Shown: positions 1 through 9,712 of the stretch, in pieces
How positions within the stretch are numbered: position 1 is the stretch's first letter
Layout: each line of letters opens with the position of its first letter
Source of the DNA: CBDFGK01 sp965247075
Lineage (GTDB): Bacteria > Pseudomonadota > Gammaproteobacteria > Pseudomonadales > Halieaceae
Direction: 5' to 3'
Length of the DNA: 64,000 bases
Assembly (NCBI GenBank): GCA_965247075.1
Contig: CBDFGK010000003.1
Coordinates: 434,001-498,000 of the forward strand
Translations under genes and position numbers: made by a program
The notes under the pieces: model-generated
Told to the model about the DNA's origin: nothing
Databases searched by the model: none
Seen by the model: only the letters and a program-made list of their open reading frames with translations

Positions 1-994
1 TGTCGGCGCGATCATTGGGTGGCTCGGGTAGCAGCTCAAAGTTAATGATACTGGTAGCCCCGTGCCGGGCCGAAGTGCCAATACAGTCTGTGCCAGTATC
101 ACCACCACCGACGACGATAACTTTCCTGCCTTTGGCGGAGATGAAGTTTTCGTCTTCAAGGTTGCTGTCCAGCAGGCTCTTGGTATTGGCGTGCAGAAAT
201 TCCATAGCGGGGTATATACCCTTGAGCTCGCGATTCTCTATGGGCAGGTCGCGGGCATTGGTGGCGCCGGTACAAAGTACTACCGCGTTGTTGTCAGTGC
301 GCAATTGATCCATGGAGATAGCGTCATCGCCTGTGCCGGCCACATTGGCATTGGTGACAAAGGTGATGCCCTCCTCGCGCAAAATATTTACCCGGCGATC
401 CACCACGTCTTTACCCAACTTCATATTGGGGATGCCGTACATCATCAGGCCGCCGATACGATCGGCACGCTCATAGACAGTGACCGTGTGGCCGGCTTTA
501 TTCAGTTCGGCGGCAGCGGCGAGGCCGGCGGGTCCCGATCCCACTACGGCCACCTTCTTGCCCGTGCGCGCGGGTGGGGGGGTGGCGACAATCCAGCCCT
601 CGGCGAAGCCGCGTTCGGCAATTGCGTACTCGATATTCTTGATGGTAACGGGTGTTTCCACCGCGCCCAAAACGCAGGATCCCTCACAGGGGGCCGGGCA
701 GACGCGGCCGGTAAACTCCGGGAAATTGTTGGTGTGGTGTAGACGCTTCAGCGCATCCTGCCAGTGGTCGTCATACACCAGGTCGTTCCACTCCGGGATC
801 AGGTTAGACACTGGACAGCCATCATTGGACTGGCAAAATGGAATGCCGCAATCCATGCAGCGCGCCGCTTGGCTGTGTAGGCGGTCGTTGTCGACGTCAG
901 TGTACAGCTCCCGGTAATCAAGCAGTCGCACATCAACATCACGGTAGGGCGCTATTTCGCGCGCTATCTCTTTAAAAGCGGTTCGGTTACCCAT
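1..994 (-). CDS. gltD: Glutamate synthase small subunit (GltD), 3' end outside the window
   Basis: The reverse strand reads MGNRTAFKEIAREIAPYRD from an ATG at 994, preceded by the ribosome site GGGAGAGAT; the C-terminus lies beyond base 1. Visible are the N-terminal Fe-S cysteine motifs (CMDCGIPFC, CPVSN, CPAPCEGSC), a first dinucleotide fold (VVGSGPAGLAAA) and a second (VVGGGDTGTDC). This is the FAD-containing NADPH-oxidising beta subunit of glutamate synthase, which passes electrons to GltB so that glutamine and 2-oxoglutarate become two glutamates. It starts 20 bp after gltB, so the two are one operon. The related family of NAD-dependent dehydrogenase Fe-S subunits is less likely given the gltB partner. 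Confidence 0.96.
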   Translation of the reverse strand, partial: MGNRTAFKEIAREIAPYRDVDVRLLDYRELYTDVDNDRLHSQAARCMDCGIPFCQSNDGCPVSNLIPEWNDLVYDDHWQDALKRLHHTNNFPEFTGRVCPAPCEGSCVLGAVETPVTIKNIEYAIAERGFAEGWIVATPPPARTGKKVAVVGSGPAGLAAAAELNKAGHTVTVYERADRIGGLMMYGIPNMKLGKDVVDRRVNILREEGITFVTNANVAGTGDDAISMDQLRTDNNAVVLCTGATNARDLPIENRELKGIYPAMEFLHANTKSLLDSNLEDENFISAKGRKVIVVGGGDTGTDCIGTSARHGATSIINFELLPEPPNDRAD

Positions 995-1014
995 AAATCG
1001 GTATCTCTCCCGGG

Positions 1015-4000
1015 CTAGGCTACGTTGGCTTCAGTTGTCTGGACTGCTTCTCTGGCAGCTCTTTCCTGTAGCACTCGCTTGTAATCGGTTGGCATGACCT
1101 TCACAAACTGCTTGAGTGATGTCTGCCAGTTTTCCAGTACCTGTTGTGCGACGGTGGAGCCGGTGTACTCGGTGTGGTTTTCAATTAGCCGGCGCAGTTC
1201 GGCAATATCTTGGTCGTTGCTGACACTTTCCAGCTCTACCATGTCCATATTGCAGCGCTTGCGGAAGTCGCCGGCGCTGTCGAGTATGTAGGCAATGCCG
1301 CCACTCATGCCGGCTGCAAAGTTGCGGCCGGTTTGGCCCAGCACCACAACGCGGCCGCCGGTCATGTATTCACAGCCGTGATCTCCAATGCCTTCGATGA
1401 CGGCACTGGCGCCACTGTTGCGCACACAGAACCGCTCGGCGGCAATGCCGCGCAGGTAGGCCTCGCCGCTGGTTGCCCCGTACAGCACGACGTTGCCGAC
1501 CAGGATGTTGTCCTCGGCCACGAAGCTGCTCTGTTTGGGTGGGTAAACTACCAACCGGCCGCCACTGAGGCCCTTGCCGACGTAGTCGTTGCAGTCGCCC
1601 TCAACTTCAATGGTGATGCCCGCCGACAGAAATGCGCCCAGGCTTTGGCCGGCAGAACCGTTCAGTTTGATATGAATGGTGTCGGCGGGAAGGCCCTCGG
1701 CACCCCATTTCTGTGCCACCCGGTGCGACAGCATCGTGCCGACCACCCGATTGATGTTGATGACCGGCAGCTCGATGCGAACCTTCTCGCCTTTCTCAAT
1801 AGCCGCTTGGGCCTGGGCAATAATTTCATTGTCCAGCGCCAGTTCCAGCGCGTGATCCTGCTCTATGGTGTGGTAAGTACCCACGCCTGCATGAGGCTTC
1901 TCGGCAATGGTCAGAATTGAGCTTAGGTCCAGGCCACTGGTTTTCCAGTGATCTTCGGCGACGCTGGTTTCAAGTATATCACTGCGTCCCACCATCTCAT
2001 TGATGTTGCGGAAACCCAGGCTGGCCATGATGCCGCGTATCTCTTCGGCCAGCATAAAGAAGTAGTTCACAACATGATCCGGGCTACCGGTGAACTTCTT
2101 GCGCAGTTGGGGATCCTGGGTGGCAATGCCCACCGGGCAGGTGTTGAGGTGGCATTTGCGCATCATGATGCAGCCCATGGCGACCAGGGGCAGTGTGGCA
2201 AAACCAAATTCTTCGGCGCCCAGCAGTGTGGCGATTACTACATCCTTGCCGGTTTTAAGTTGGCCATCGGTTTGCAGGACAACCCGTGAACGCAGGTCGT
2301 TCATCACCAGGGTCTGGTGTGTTTCGGCGATGCCCAATTCCCATGGCAGTCCGGCGTGCTTGATGGAGGTCAGCGGCGAAGCACCGGTTCCGCCGTCGTG
2401 ACCGGCAATTACAATGTGATCGGCCTTGGCCTTGGTGACGCCGGTGGCTACCGTGCCCACGCCCATTTCCGCGACCAGCTTGACGCTGATACGCGCATGG
2501 CGGTTGGCATTCTTGAGGTCGTGAATCAGTTGCGCTATGTCTTCGATAGAGTAAATGTCGTGGTGTGGCGGCGGGCTGATCAAACCCACGCCGGGGGTTG
2601 AGTGGCGCAGCCTGGCGATACACTCGTCGACCTTGCCGCCGGGCAGTTCGCCACCTTCACCGGGCTTGGCGCCCTGGGAAATTTTGATCTGCAGTTCATC
2701 GGCATTGGCCAGGTAATGGGCGGTTACACCGAAGCGGCCGGAGGCAACCTGCTTGATAGCCGAGCGCTTGGAGTCGCCGTTGGGCAGGGGTGCAAAGCGT
2801 TTGGCGTCTTCGCCGCCTTCGCCGGTATTGGATTTTCCGTCGATGCGGTTCATGGCCACGGCCAGTGATTCGTGGGCTTCGGGCGATATGGAGCCAAAGC
2901 TCATGGCGCCGGTACAGAAACGCTTGACGATTTTCTTGGCCTCTTCTACCTCGTCAATATCAATTGGGCCGCCATTAACCCCCGCTTTGAAGCTCATCAG
3001 TCCGCGCAGGGTTGAGCCGCGGGTCGCATCTTCGTCAGAAGCTTTCACGAAGCGTACATAAGCTTCTCGGCTGTTGGTGCGGGCTGCGTCCTGAATAGCC
3101 GAGATGGTTTGCGGATTCCACATGTGCCGCTCACCGCGGGCACGCCAGTGCACATCACCTGGATTCTCCAGCACTGGGATTATGCCGGTATCAAGAGCAG
3201 GGTAAGCCATTGCGTGACGGCGCAGGGATTCTTCCGCCAGAACCTCAAAGCCGACACCTTCCACTCGGCTGGGGGTGCCCTTAAAACAATGCTCTATGAC
3301 TTCGCCGGCGATGCCGATTGCCTCGAAAATCTGTGCGCCTTTATAGGATTGCAGCGTGGAGATGCCCATTTTTGCCATTACCTTGAGCATGCCCTTGGCA
3401 ACACCCTTGCGATAGGCAGCAACCAGTTTGTCGTCGTTGTCCAGTTGATTGCCTTCCAGCAGGCCCTCACGCCGAGCCTGCCAGAGCGACTCGAAGGCCA
3501 GGTAGGGGTTGATAGCATCGACCCCAAAGCCAATCAGCATGCAGTGGTGGTGAACCTCACGCGCTTCGCCGGTCTCAACCACGATACCTATACGGGTTCG
3601 CTCGGATGTGGCGTTGAGGTGCTGGTGTACGGCGCCGGCGGCCAGCAGGGTGCTAACCGGCACGCGTTGCTTGCTGCCATTGCGGTCCGACAACACGATC
3701 AGGCTGTAGCCATCAGCCACGGCCCGGCTGGATTGCTCACAACAGCGGCTGAGTGCGGCTTCCAGGCCAGCCTGGCCTGCGGACTTGGGGTAGGTGATAT
3801 CGATCACCTTGCTACGCCAACCCTGGTAATCCATGTGATGCAAGGCGGCCATTTCCTCATTACTCAGAATGGGGTGCGGAATACGCAGGCGATGAGCGTG
3901 ACCCTCGGCGGGGCTTAACATGTTGCCTTCTGGCCCGATGTAGCACTCCAGCGACATCACCACCTCTTCGCGGATAGAGTCGATGGCCGGGTTGGTTACC

Positions 4001-5604
4001 TGGGCGAAAATTTGTTTGAAATAATCGTAAATCATGCGCGGTTTGTCGGATAAGCAGGCCAGGGCGCTGTCATTACCCATGGAGCTGACCGGGTCGCGCA
4101 ACTCCTGAACCAGTGGCAGCAACATAAACTGCATGGTCTCAGTGGTGAAACCGAAGGATTTCATGCGCTCTATCAGGGAGTCTGGCTCAAAGCCGTGTGG
4201 CTCCTCATCGCTATGCAGGTCTTTGAAATCGATGCGCTGATTTTCAAGCCACTGTCCGTAGGGCTTGGCGTTAGCGAATTCTGACTTTAATTCCTCGTCG
4301 GTGATAAGTCTGCCTTCAGTGAAGTCCAGCAGGAACATTTTGCCGGGCCGCAGGCGACCCTTGGCTTTTACATTGGCGGGATCAATTTCGACTACGCCCA
4401 CTTCAGAAGCCATGATGACTTTGTCATCGTGGGTGATGTAATAGCGGCTGGGGCGCAGACCATTTCGGTCCAGTACCGCACCGATATAGTGGCCGTCGGT
4501 GAAAACGATAGAGGCGGGGCCGTCCCAGGGCTCCATCATGGTGGAGTTGAACTCATAAAGGTGGCGCTTGGCAGCAGACATTTCTTCGTCGTTTTGCCAG
4601 GCCTCAGGAATCATCAACATAATGGCTGCCTGCAGCGTGCGACCGTTCATCATGATGAACTCAAGTACGTTGTCGAAGCTGCCCGAGTCTGAGCAGTCGG
4701 GCTCAACCACGGGGAACAGCTTGTTGAGTTCGGTACCAAACAGCTCGCTTTTAATCACGCCTTCACGGGAGTGCATGGAGTTTATATTGCCCTGGTGGGT
4801 ATTGATCTCACCGTTGTGGCTCATAAAACGGTTGGGTTGCGCGCGATCCCAGGAGGGGAAGGTGTTCGTGCTGAAGCGGGAGTGAACCATGGCCAGGTGT
4901 GCTTCATAGTCTGCATCCTGCAGGTCAGGATAGAATGGCATGAGCTGGTCGGGCGTCAACATGCCTTTGTAAACGATGACTTTGGAGGACAGTGTGCAGA
5001 TGTAGAACGCCTCTGCTTCTTCCAGCTCCTGTTCATGGCGCAGTGTGCGCGTGCTGAGCTTGCGAATGATGTAAAGCTGACGCTCAAACTCATCACCGCT
5101 GATGCCGGCGGCGGCTATGTACAGTTGTTCGATCACCGGCATGGAGGCCAGTGCCGTGGGGCCGACATCGGCTTTTTCAGGCTGCACATCCAGCTCACGC
5201 CAGCCGATAAAGGTCTGGCCTTGCATGGCGATGAATGTTTCGACGGTGGCTTTGCAGTGGGCACGTTCCTTGTCATCCTGGGGCAGGAAGATATTGCCGA
5301 CCGCGTACTGGCCTTTTTCCGGGAGATTAATACCAAACGCCGCGTTAGCCGACTTTTGGAGGAATTTATGTGGGATGGCAGTGAGAATGCCGCAGCCATC
5401 ACCGGTATTTGGCTCGCAGCCACAGCCGCCGCGATGGCCCATGCGGCGCAGCGCATGGTCGGCGTCCAGAACAATCTCGTGACTGGCGCGACCTTTCATA
5501 TCTGCAACAAAGCCGACCCCGCAGCTATCCTTCTCGTTGGCCGGGTCGTACAGCCCCTGGGGTCCGGGTCGGGACAGGGCTGGCTTGTTTTCATTCAAAT
5601 TCAT
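1015..5604 (-). CDS. gltB: Glutamate synthase large subunit (GltB)
   Basis: The protein has about 1529 residues, the usual length for the bacterial alpha subunit. After a short propeptide comes the class II glutamine amidotransferase nucleophile (KDSCGVGF), then the central domain, the FMN-binding synthase domain (EGGEDAKRF, ISPPPHHDIYSIEDIAQL, GHDGGTGASP) with the 3Fe-4S cysteines (CHLNTCPVG), and a C-terminal GXGXG beta-helix domain (GGRLVVYP, GGRVVVLG). It releases ammonia from glutamine and channels it to 2-oxoglutarate. I place the start at MNLNENK because a GGAG site lies 9 bp upstream; the open frame runs 22 codons further. Cotranscribed with gltD. Confidence 0.97.
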   Translation of the reverse strand: MNLNENKPALSRPGPQGLYDPANEKDSCGVGFVADMKGRASHEIVLDADHALRRMGHRGGCGCEPNTGDGCGILTAIPHKFLQKSANAAFGINLPEKGQYAVGNIFLPQDDKERAHCKATVETFIAMQGQTFIGWRELDVQPEKADVGPTALASMPVIEQLYIAAAGISGDEFERQLYIIRKLSTRTLRHEQELEEAEAFYICTLSSKVIVYKGMLTPDQLMPFYPDLQDADYEAHLAMVHSRFSTNTFPSWDRAQPNRFMSHNGEINTHQGNINSMHSREGVIKSELFGTELNKLFPVVEPDCSDSGSFDNVLEFIMMNGRTLQAAIMLMIPEAWQNDEEMSAAKRHLYEFNSTMMEPWDGPASIVFTDGHYIGAVLDRNGLRPSRYYITHDDKVIMASEVGVVEIDPANVKAKGRLRPGKMFLLDFTEGRLITDEELKSEFANAKPYGQWLENQRIDFKDLHSDEEPHGFEPDSLIERMKSFGFTTETMQFMLLPLVQELRDPVSSMGNDSALACLSDKPRMIYDYFKQIFAQVTNPAIDSIREEVVMSLECYIGPEGNMLSPAEGHAHRLRIPHPILSNEEMAALHHMDYQGWRSKVIDITYPKSAGQAGLEAALSRCCEQSSRAVADGYSLIVLSDRNGSKQRVPVSTLLAAGAVHQHLNATSERTRIGIVVETGEAREVHHHCMLIGFGVDAINPYLAFESLWQARREGLLEGNQLDNDDKLVAAYRKGVAKGMLKVMAKMGISTLQSYKGAQIFEAIGIAGEVIEHCFKGTPSRVEGVGFEVLAEESLRRHAMAYPALDTGIIPVLENPGDVHWRARGERHMWNPQTISAIQDAARTNSREAYVRFVKASDEDATRGSTLRGLMSFKAGVNGGPIDIDEVEEAKKIVKRFCTGAMSFGSISPEAHESLAVAMNRIDGKSNTGEGGEDAKRFAPLPNGDSKRSAIKQVASGRFGVTAHYLANADELQIKISQGAKPGEGGELPGGKVDECIARLRHSTPGVGLISPPPHHDIYSIEDIAQLIHDLKNANRHARISVKLVAEMGVGTVATGVTKAKADHIVIAGHDGGTGASPLTSIKHAGLPWELGIAETHQTLVMNDLRSRVVLQTDGQLKTGKDVVIATLLGAEEFGFATLPLVAMGCIMMRKCHLNTCPVGIATQDPQLRKKFTGSPDHVVNYFFMLAEEIRGIMASLGFRNINEMVGRSDILETSVAEDHWKTSGLDLSSILTIAEKPHAGVGTYHTIEQDHALELALDNEIIAQAQAAIEKGEKVRIELPVININRVVGTMLSHRVAQKWGAEGLPADTIHIKLNGSAGQSLGAFLSAGITIEVEGDCNDYVGKGLSGGRLVVYPPKQSSFVAEDNILVGNVVLYGATSGEAYLRGIAAERFCVRNSGASAVIEGIGDHGCEYMTGGRVVVLGQTGRNFAAGMSGGIAYILDSAGDFRKRCNMDMVELESVSNDQDIAELRRLIENHTEYTGSTVAQQVLENWQTSLKQFVKVMPTDYKRVLQERAAREAVQTTEANVA

Positions 5605-5932
5605 ATACGGCTGCTCCATAAAGCGGCTTGTATCAGCATTTACAGGTCGGAAGTTGCGAGGTGCGCACATGCGGTGCGCCAGTGGCAGTGGAGATGTATG
5701 CGACTATCAATGACTTCAAAGCACAGCGTTCAACACAACAAAAAAACGGGGAGGCAATTCTATACAAAACGGCCTCAATTTGCCAGAAAGCCAACTATTA
5801 CCAAAAACCGTCGGCCGTTCACAGCGGCTAGCCTGGCCGGCGTAATCGCGTGGCAGACCCCGTGGGGTGCGCTTCGGGACGCTATTTAACGTACAATGCC
5901 CCGCCTTTGCACAGTGAGAATCGACAGTTGCC
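5605..5932. promoter_or_regulatory. Divergent intergenic region gltB / hemE
   Basis: 328 bp separate the divergently transcribed gltB and hemE. It must hold both promoters. The only hexamer I can point to is a -10-like TACAAT at 5892-5897 ahead of hemE, with no convincing -35. I see no RNA gene or conserved small ORF here. Confidence 0.35.
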
Positions 5933-7000
5933 ATGTCAGAGCTTAAAAATGACCGTTTTCTAAAAGCGCTACTGCGCGAGCCAGTAGACCGCACACCCAT
6001 CTGGATGATGCGCCAGGCTGGCCGTTACCTGCCCGAGTACCGCGCCAGTCGCAGCCAAGCGGGCTCGTTCATGGACTTGTGCACAAATCCCGAACTCGCC
6101 TGTGAAGTAAGCCTGCAGCCCCTGCGGCGCTACCCGATGGACGCGGCCATACTGTTCTCCGATATTCTGACAATCCCGGATGCCATGGGGCTGGGCTTGC
6201 ATTTTGTGGAGGGGGAAGGCCCTCGTTTTCACAAGCCCGTGCGCAGTGAGGCAGAGGTGGCAGCCTTATCGGTCGTGGATTCCGCCCGTGATCTCAATTA
6301 CGTGATGGATGCGGTAAGCACCATACGTCGCGAATTGAATGGCTCGGTGCCGTTGATAGGTTTCTCTGGCAGCCCATGGACCCTGGCAACCTACATGGTA
6401 GAAGGTGCCAGTTCCCGCGATTTCAGTCGCGTCAAGACAATGGCATTCAACCAGCCGGAAGTGATGCACCGGTTGTTGTCGGTACTGGCTGACTCCGTGG
6501 CCGATTACTTGCGTTGCCAGATTGAAGCCGGCGCACAGGTGGTACAGATATTCGATACCTGGGGTGGCGCTCTCAGTGCTGCCGCGTATCCGGAGTTTTC
6601 CCTGGATTACATGCGCCGAGTGATCGAACAGTTGCCGCGCGAGCATGATGGCAGGCGGGTGCCGGTTATTCTATTCACCAAAAATGGCGGCCAGTGGCTG
6701 GACGGTATGGCGCAAACCGGCGCCGATTGCCTGGGCCTGGACTGGACCATGGACATACAGACAGCCCGCGCCCAGGTCGGTGACCGGGTGGCATTGCAGG
6801 GCAATATGGACCCCGGCATGCTGCGCGCTTCACCCCAGCGAATTCGCACCGAGGTTGGCAATATTCTCGCCGGTTTCGGTGCAGGGAGCGGGCACGTGTT
6901 CAACCTGGGTCACGGTGTCACCCCCGATATTGATCCCGACAATGTGAAAGTGTTTGTGGACGCCGTGCAGGAATTATCTCCCCAGTATCACAGCGCTTAA
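5933..7000 (+). CDS. hemE: Uroporphyrinogen decarboxylase
   Basis: 355 residues, full family length. It removes the four acetate carboxyls of uroporphyrinogen III to give coproporphyrinogen III in cytoplasmic haem synthesis. The N-terminal signature (RTPIWMMRQAGRYLPEYR) carries the substrate-binding arginines, and the family motifs GFSGSPWTLATYMVEG, IFDTWGG and FNLGHGV follow in order. The ATG at 5933 begins MSELKNDRFL, typical of the family. It stands alone, divergent from gltB and convergent with cysE, whose stop lies 10 bp beyond. Confidence 0.97.
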   Translation: MSELKNDRFLKALLREPVDRTPIWMMRQAGRYLPEYRASRSQAGSFMDLCTNPELACEVSLQPLRRYPMDAAILFSDILTIPDAMGLGLHFVEGEGPRFHKPVRSEAEVAALSVVDSARDLNYVMDAVSTIRRELNGSVPLIGFSGSPWTLATYMVEGASSRDFSRVKTMAFNQPEVMHRLLSVLADSVADYLRCQIEAGAQVVQIFDTWGGALSAAAYPEFSLDYMRRVIEQLPREHDGRRVPVILFTKNGGQWLDGMAQTGADCLGLDWTMDIQTARAQVGDRVALQGNMDPGMLRASPQRIRTEVGNILAGFGAGSGHVFNLGHGVTPDIDPDNVKVFVDAVQELSPQYHSA

Positions 7001-7009
7001 TTACCGGGC

Positions 7010-7804
7010 TTAGTCGTCGCAGCAAAAATCGTGATCCATTTCCAGGGCGGGCTGGTCTGAGGCGGGCTTGCCCACCACCTTGGCGGGCACGCCGGCTACC
7101 GTGGTATGTGGTGGCACATCTTGCAGCACCACGCTGCCGGCGCCTACCTTGGCGCCCTCACCAATGCGGATATTCCCCAGGATCTTGGCGCCGGCGCTGA
7201 TCAGCACCCCATCGCATACCTTGGGATGGCGATCGCCATCTTCCTTGCCCGTGCCACCGAGCGTAACAGACTGCAAAATAGAGACATTGCTGCCGACCAC
7301 GGCGGTTTCACCGATCACCAGGCCGGTGGCGTGATCAAGCATGATGCCCTCACCCATGCGTGCGGCGGGGTGTATGTCTACACAGAATTCGCCGGAAATG
7401 CGATTTTGGAAAAACAGCGCCATGGAGCGCCGATTGCCCTTCCACAGGCAATGAGACACCCGCTGTGCCTGCAAGGCGTGAAAGCCCTTGAAGTACAGGA
7501 AGGGTACCGCCAGGCTGTGACAGGCGGAATCCCGTTCTTCGATGGCCAGCAGGTCATGGCGAATGGCCTGGCCGATACTCGGGCAGGAATTGAAGGCCTG
7601 CTCAATCACTTCGCGCAGCAACAACGATGAGGCGGTAGGGCTGCCCAGCTTGTTGGCCAGATGAAAACTGAGTGCAGCCTCCAGATTGGTGTGGTTGAGA
7701 ATTGTGGAGTACAGAAAGCTGGCGAGCACGGGCTCGTTGGCCACTTCGACTTCTGTTTCACGTCGTATCCGATCCCAGACGGGGTCCACCTTAAGCTGAT
7801 CCAT
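7010..7804 (-). CDS. cysE: Serine O-acetyltransferase
   Basis: 264 residues. It transfers acetyl from acetyl-CoA to serine, the first committed step of cysteine synthesis. The N-terminal helical domain (from MDQLKVDPVWDRIRRE) is followed by a left-handed beta-helix of hexapeptide repeats containing DIHPAARMGEGIMLDHATG, SVTLGGTGKEDGDRHP and AGSVVLQDVPPHTTVAGVPA. The catalytic histidines of the family (DHATG, DRHP) are present. The start is placed at 7804 because family homology begins there; the open frame extends 27 codons upstream without recognisable sequence. The C-terminus ends in CCDD, the region where cysteine feedback inhibition is exerted in the family. Confidence 0.94.
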   Translation of the reverse strand: MDQLKVDPVWDRIRRETEVEVANEPVLASFLYSTILNHTNLEAALSFHLANKLGSPTASSLLLREVIEQAFNSCPSIGQAIRHDLLAIEERDSACHSLAVPFLYFKGFHALQAQRVSHCLWKGNRRSMALFFQNRISGEFCVDIHPAARMGEGIMLDHATGLVIGETAVVGSNVSILQSVTLGGTGKEDGDRHPKVCDGVLISAGAKILGNIRIGEGAKVGAGSVVLQDVPPHTTVAGVPAKVVGKPASDQPALEMDHDFCCDD

Positions 7805-7997
7805 TTTCGCTACCTTCAGATTTACCAGTCGCGCTGGTGCTATTGTGAACCAGCTTGGCGCGGCAGCGCCATAGTTTGTGTCCACTCTGACAATATTTAT
7901 GCTCGAACAAAGTTACCGGCTTCACTTTTTCTGCCGGCGGTTTGTAGTTCAGCGGTTGGACTGCCATCATACTGTCCTGCCACCGAGACAACAAAGT

Positions 7998-8720
7998 ATG
8001 CGCAAGGATTTACGCCCCTACTGGGTTAAAAAGCTCTACCTTTCTTGCCGGCATTGGTATGTGGAGCATTTCCTCAGGCCGGCCTGCGACTCGCTCGGTG
8101 ACCACCACACTGTTATGAACCCCTGGTACGTCTCGTTTTCCGGACCCAATATAAGTATCGGCAAGTGTGCCACCATAATCGCGGAACCTGCGGCGCGCAC
8201 CAAACTGGGAGTCTGGAGTCGCGAGGAGGGCTGCGGCCGCATTGCCGTGGGCGACTACGTCTTGATCAGCCCGGGCACCCGCATCAGTGCATCGGATGAA
8301 ATCGTTATTGGCGACAGCGTGATGATGGCGAACGGTGTCTACATCACCGATTCGGATTGGCACGGCATCTACGACCGTACCGAGCGTGATGAGCGAGTGA
8401 CCCCGGTGCGCATTGGCGACAACGTTTGGCTGGGTGACCACTCGGTGGTACTCAAAGGTGTCACCATTGGTGAGAATAGCGTGGTTGCTGCCAATGCCGT
8501 AGTAACTCGCGATGTGCCGGCTAACGTGGTTGTTGCGGGCAGCCCGGCTAAAGTTGTCAAACAGCTGGATTCCGGGCGGGGGTTTAAAACCCGCGCCGAC
8601 TATTTTACCGACCCGGTGGCACAGGAGCGCTTCTTCGATAGCATCGAGCGCGAACTGTTGGGTAAAAATGGCTTCTATAATTGGCTGCGCACGGTGTTTT
8701 TCCCCACGCCAAGGGACTAG
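7998..8720 (+). CDS. Acyltransferase of the LbH hexapeptide-repeat family
   Basis: 240 residues from MRKDLRPYW. The middle carries hexapeptide repeats: ISIGKCATII, GDYVLISPGTRISASDEIVIGDSVMM, then TPVRIGDNVWLGDHSVVLKGVTIGENSVV and the closing ANVVVAGSPAKVV turn, as in xenobiotic/maltose/NodL-like O-acetyltransferases. The SDWHGIYDR stretch holds the likely catalytic histidine. The substrate is unknown; a sugar or lipid hydroxyl is typical. It is divergent from cysE, sharing a 193-bp upstream region, and its stop overlaps the convergent srkA stop by 4 bp. Confidence 0.85.
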   Translation: MRKDLRPYWVKKLYLSCRHWYVEHFLRPACDSLGDHHTVMNPWYVSFSGPNISIGKCATIIAEPAARTKLGVWSREEGCGRIAVGDYVLISPGTRISASDEIVIGDSVMMANGVYITDSDWHGIYDRTERDERVTPVRIGDNVWLGDHSVVLKGVTIGENSVVAANAVVTRDVPANVVVAGSPAKVVKQLDSGRGFKTRADYFTDPVAQERFFDSIERELLGKNGFYNWLRTVFFPTPRD

Positions 8721-9712
8721 AACAGCTGTAGAGGCGGCTCATCGAAGGCCGCCAATTGCTCGCGCAATTCCAGAATATGATCGGACCAGTAGCGGTTGTC
8801 ATTGAACCAGGGAAAGCTGCGCGGGAAGGCCGGGTCCGACCAGCGCCTCCCCAGCCAGGCCGCATAATGCATCATGCGCATAGTGCGCAGCGCTTCTATC
8901 CAGGCCAGTTCAGCCGCATTAAAGTCACAGAATTCGTTATAGCCTTCCAGCAGTTTATCGAGCTGGCGCAGCTGGTGGCTGCGGCTGCCGCTGAGAAACA
9001 TCCACAAGTCCTGTATCGCCGGCGCGGTAACGCAGTCATCAAGATCAACAAAGTGAGCGGTATCATCGCGCCAGAGAATATTGCCGATGTGGCAATCGCC
9101 GTGTACCCGCAACGCGTTGCTGGGTCGGTAGCTGTCGTTGATGCGATTGACCAGATCCTCGGCGAGGGTGACATAGGCAGTGCGCAGCTCCATGGGCAGA
9201 AAGTGCTCGCTGAGAAATTGATAACTTTCCTCTGCCATGCGCCTGGCCGTCAACTGGATGCGTTGCTTGAACGGGGCGGCTCGCCCTACAGCGTGCATGC
9301 GTCCCATGGTGCGCCCCAGTACCAGCAGGTCATCGAAATTATCCAGCTCCGGGGGGTGGCCGCCGCGGCGGGGAAACAAGGCAAAACGGAAGCCTTCGTA
9401 TTCATGCAAGCTGGCGCCATCGGTGTTGCGCAATGGCGTGACCACGGAAATGTCGGCGGCTTCCAGTTCAAAGGAAAAGCTGTGCTCCTCCGCTACCTGC
9501 GCCAGGCTCCAGCGCTGGGGGCGGTAAAACTTGGCGATTATGGGCAGGTCTTCTTCAATGCCGACCTGATAAACGCGATTCTCGTAACTATTGAGGGCGA
9601 GCAGGCGGGCATCGGTCAGGTAGCCCTGGCTCTCCACCGCCTCCATCACCAGTTCCGGCGTCAGGAGGTCATAGGGATGGTCGGTGAGGTTTTCGGTAGT
9701 TTTTTCAGTCAT
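8717..9712 (-). CDS. srkA: Stress response kinase A (YihE/RdoA family)
   Basis: 331 residues, standard for the SrkA family of APH-fold serine/threonine kinases, which in E. coli counter stress-induced cell death. Visible are the N-terminal lobe (LNSYENRVYQVG, IIAKFYRPQRWSLAQ), the catalytic loop HGDCHIGNILWRD and the metal-binding FVDLDDCVTAPAIQDLWMFL. The ATG overlaps the modC stop in an 8-bp ATGACTGA junction, so it is likely translationally coupled to the molybdate transporter operon. E. coli yihE is instead cotranscribed with dsbA, so this linkage differs. Confidence 0.94.
   Translation of the reverse strand: MTEKTTENLTDHPYDLLTPELVMEAVESQGYLTDARLLALNSYENRVYQVGIEEDLPIIAKFYRPQRWSLAQVAEEHSFSFELEAADISVVTPLRNTDGASLHEYEGFRFALFPRRGGHPPELDNFDDLLVLGRTMGRMHAVGRAAPFKQRIQLTARRMAEESYQFLSEHFLPMELRTAYVTLAEDLVNRINDSYRPSNALRVHGDCHIGNILWRDDTAHFVDLDDCVTAPAIQDLWMFLSGSRSHQLRQLDKLLEGYNEFCDFNAAELAWIEALRTMRMMHYAAWLGRRWSDPAFPRSFPWFNDNRYWSDHILELREQLAAFDEPPLQLF

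Noticed and set aside
1210..5889. Long plus-strand open frames opposite gltB (up to 372 codons)
   Set aside because: They are antisense shadows of a gene with unmistakable domain motifs; high GC leaves few stops in the other frames.
5870..5900. Full sigma-70 promoter for hemE
   Set aside because: Only a -10-like TACAAT is visible; no acceptable -35 lies 16-18 bp upstream.
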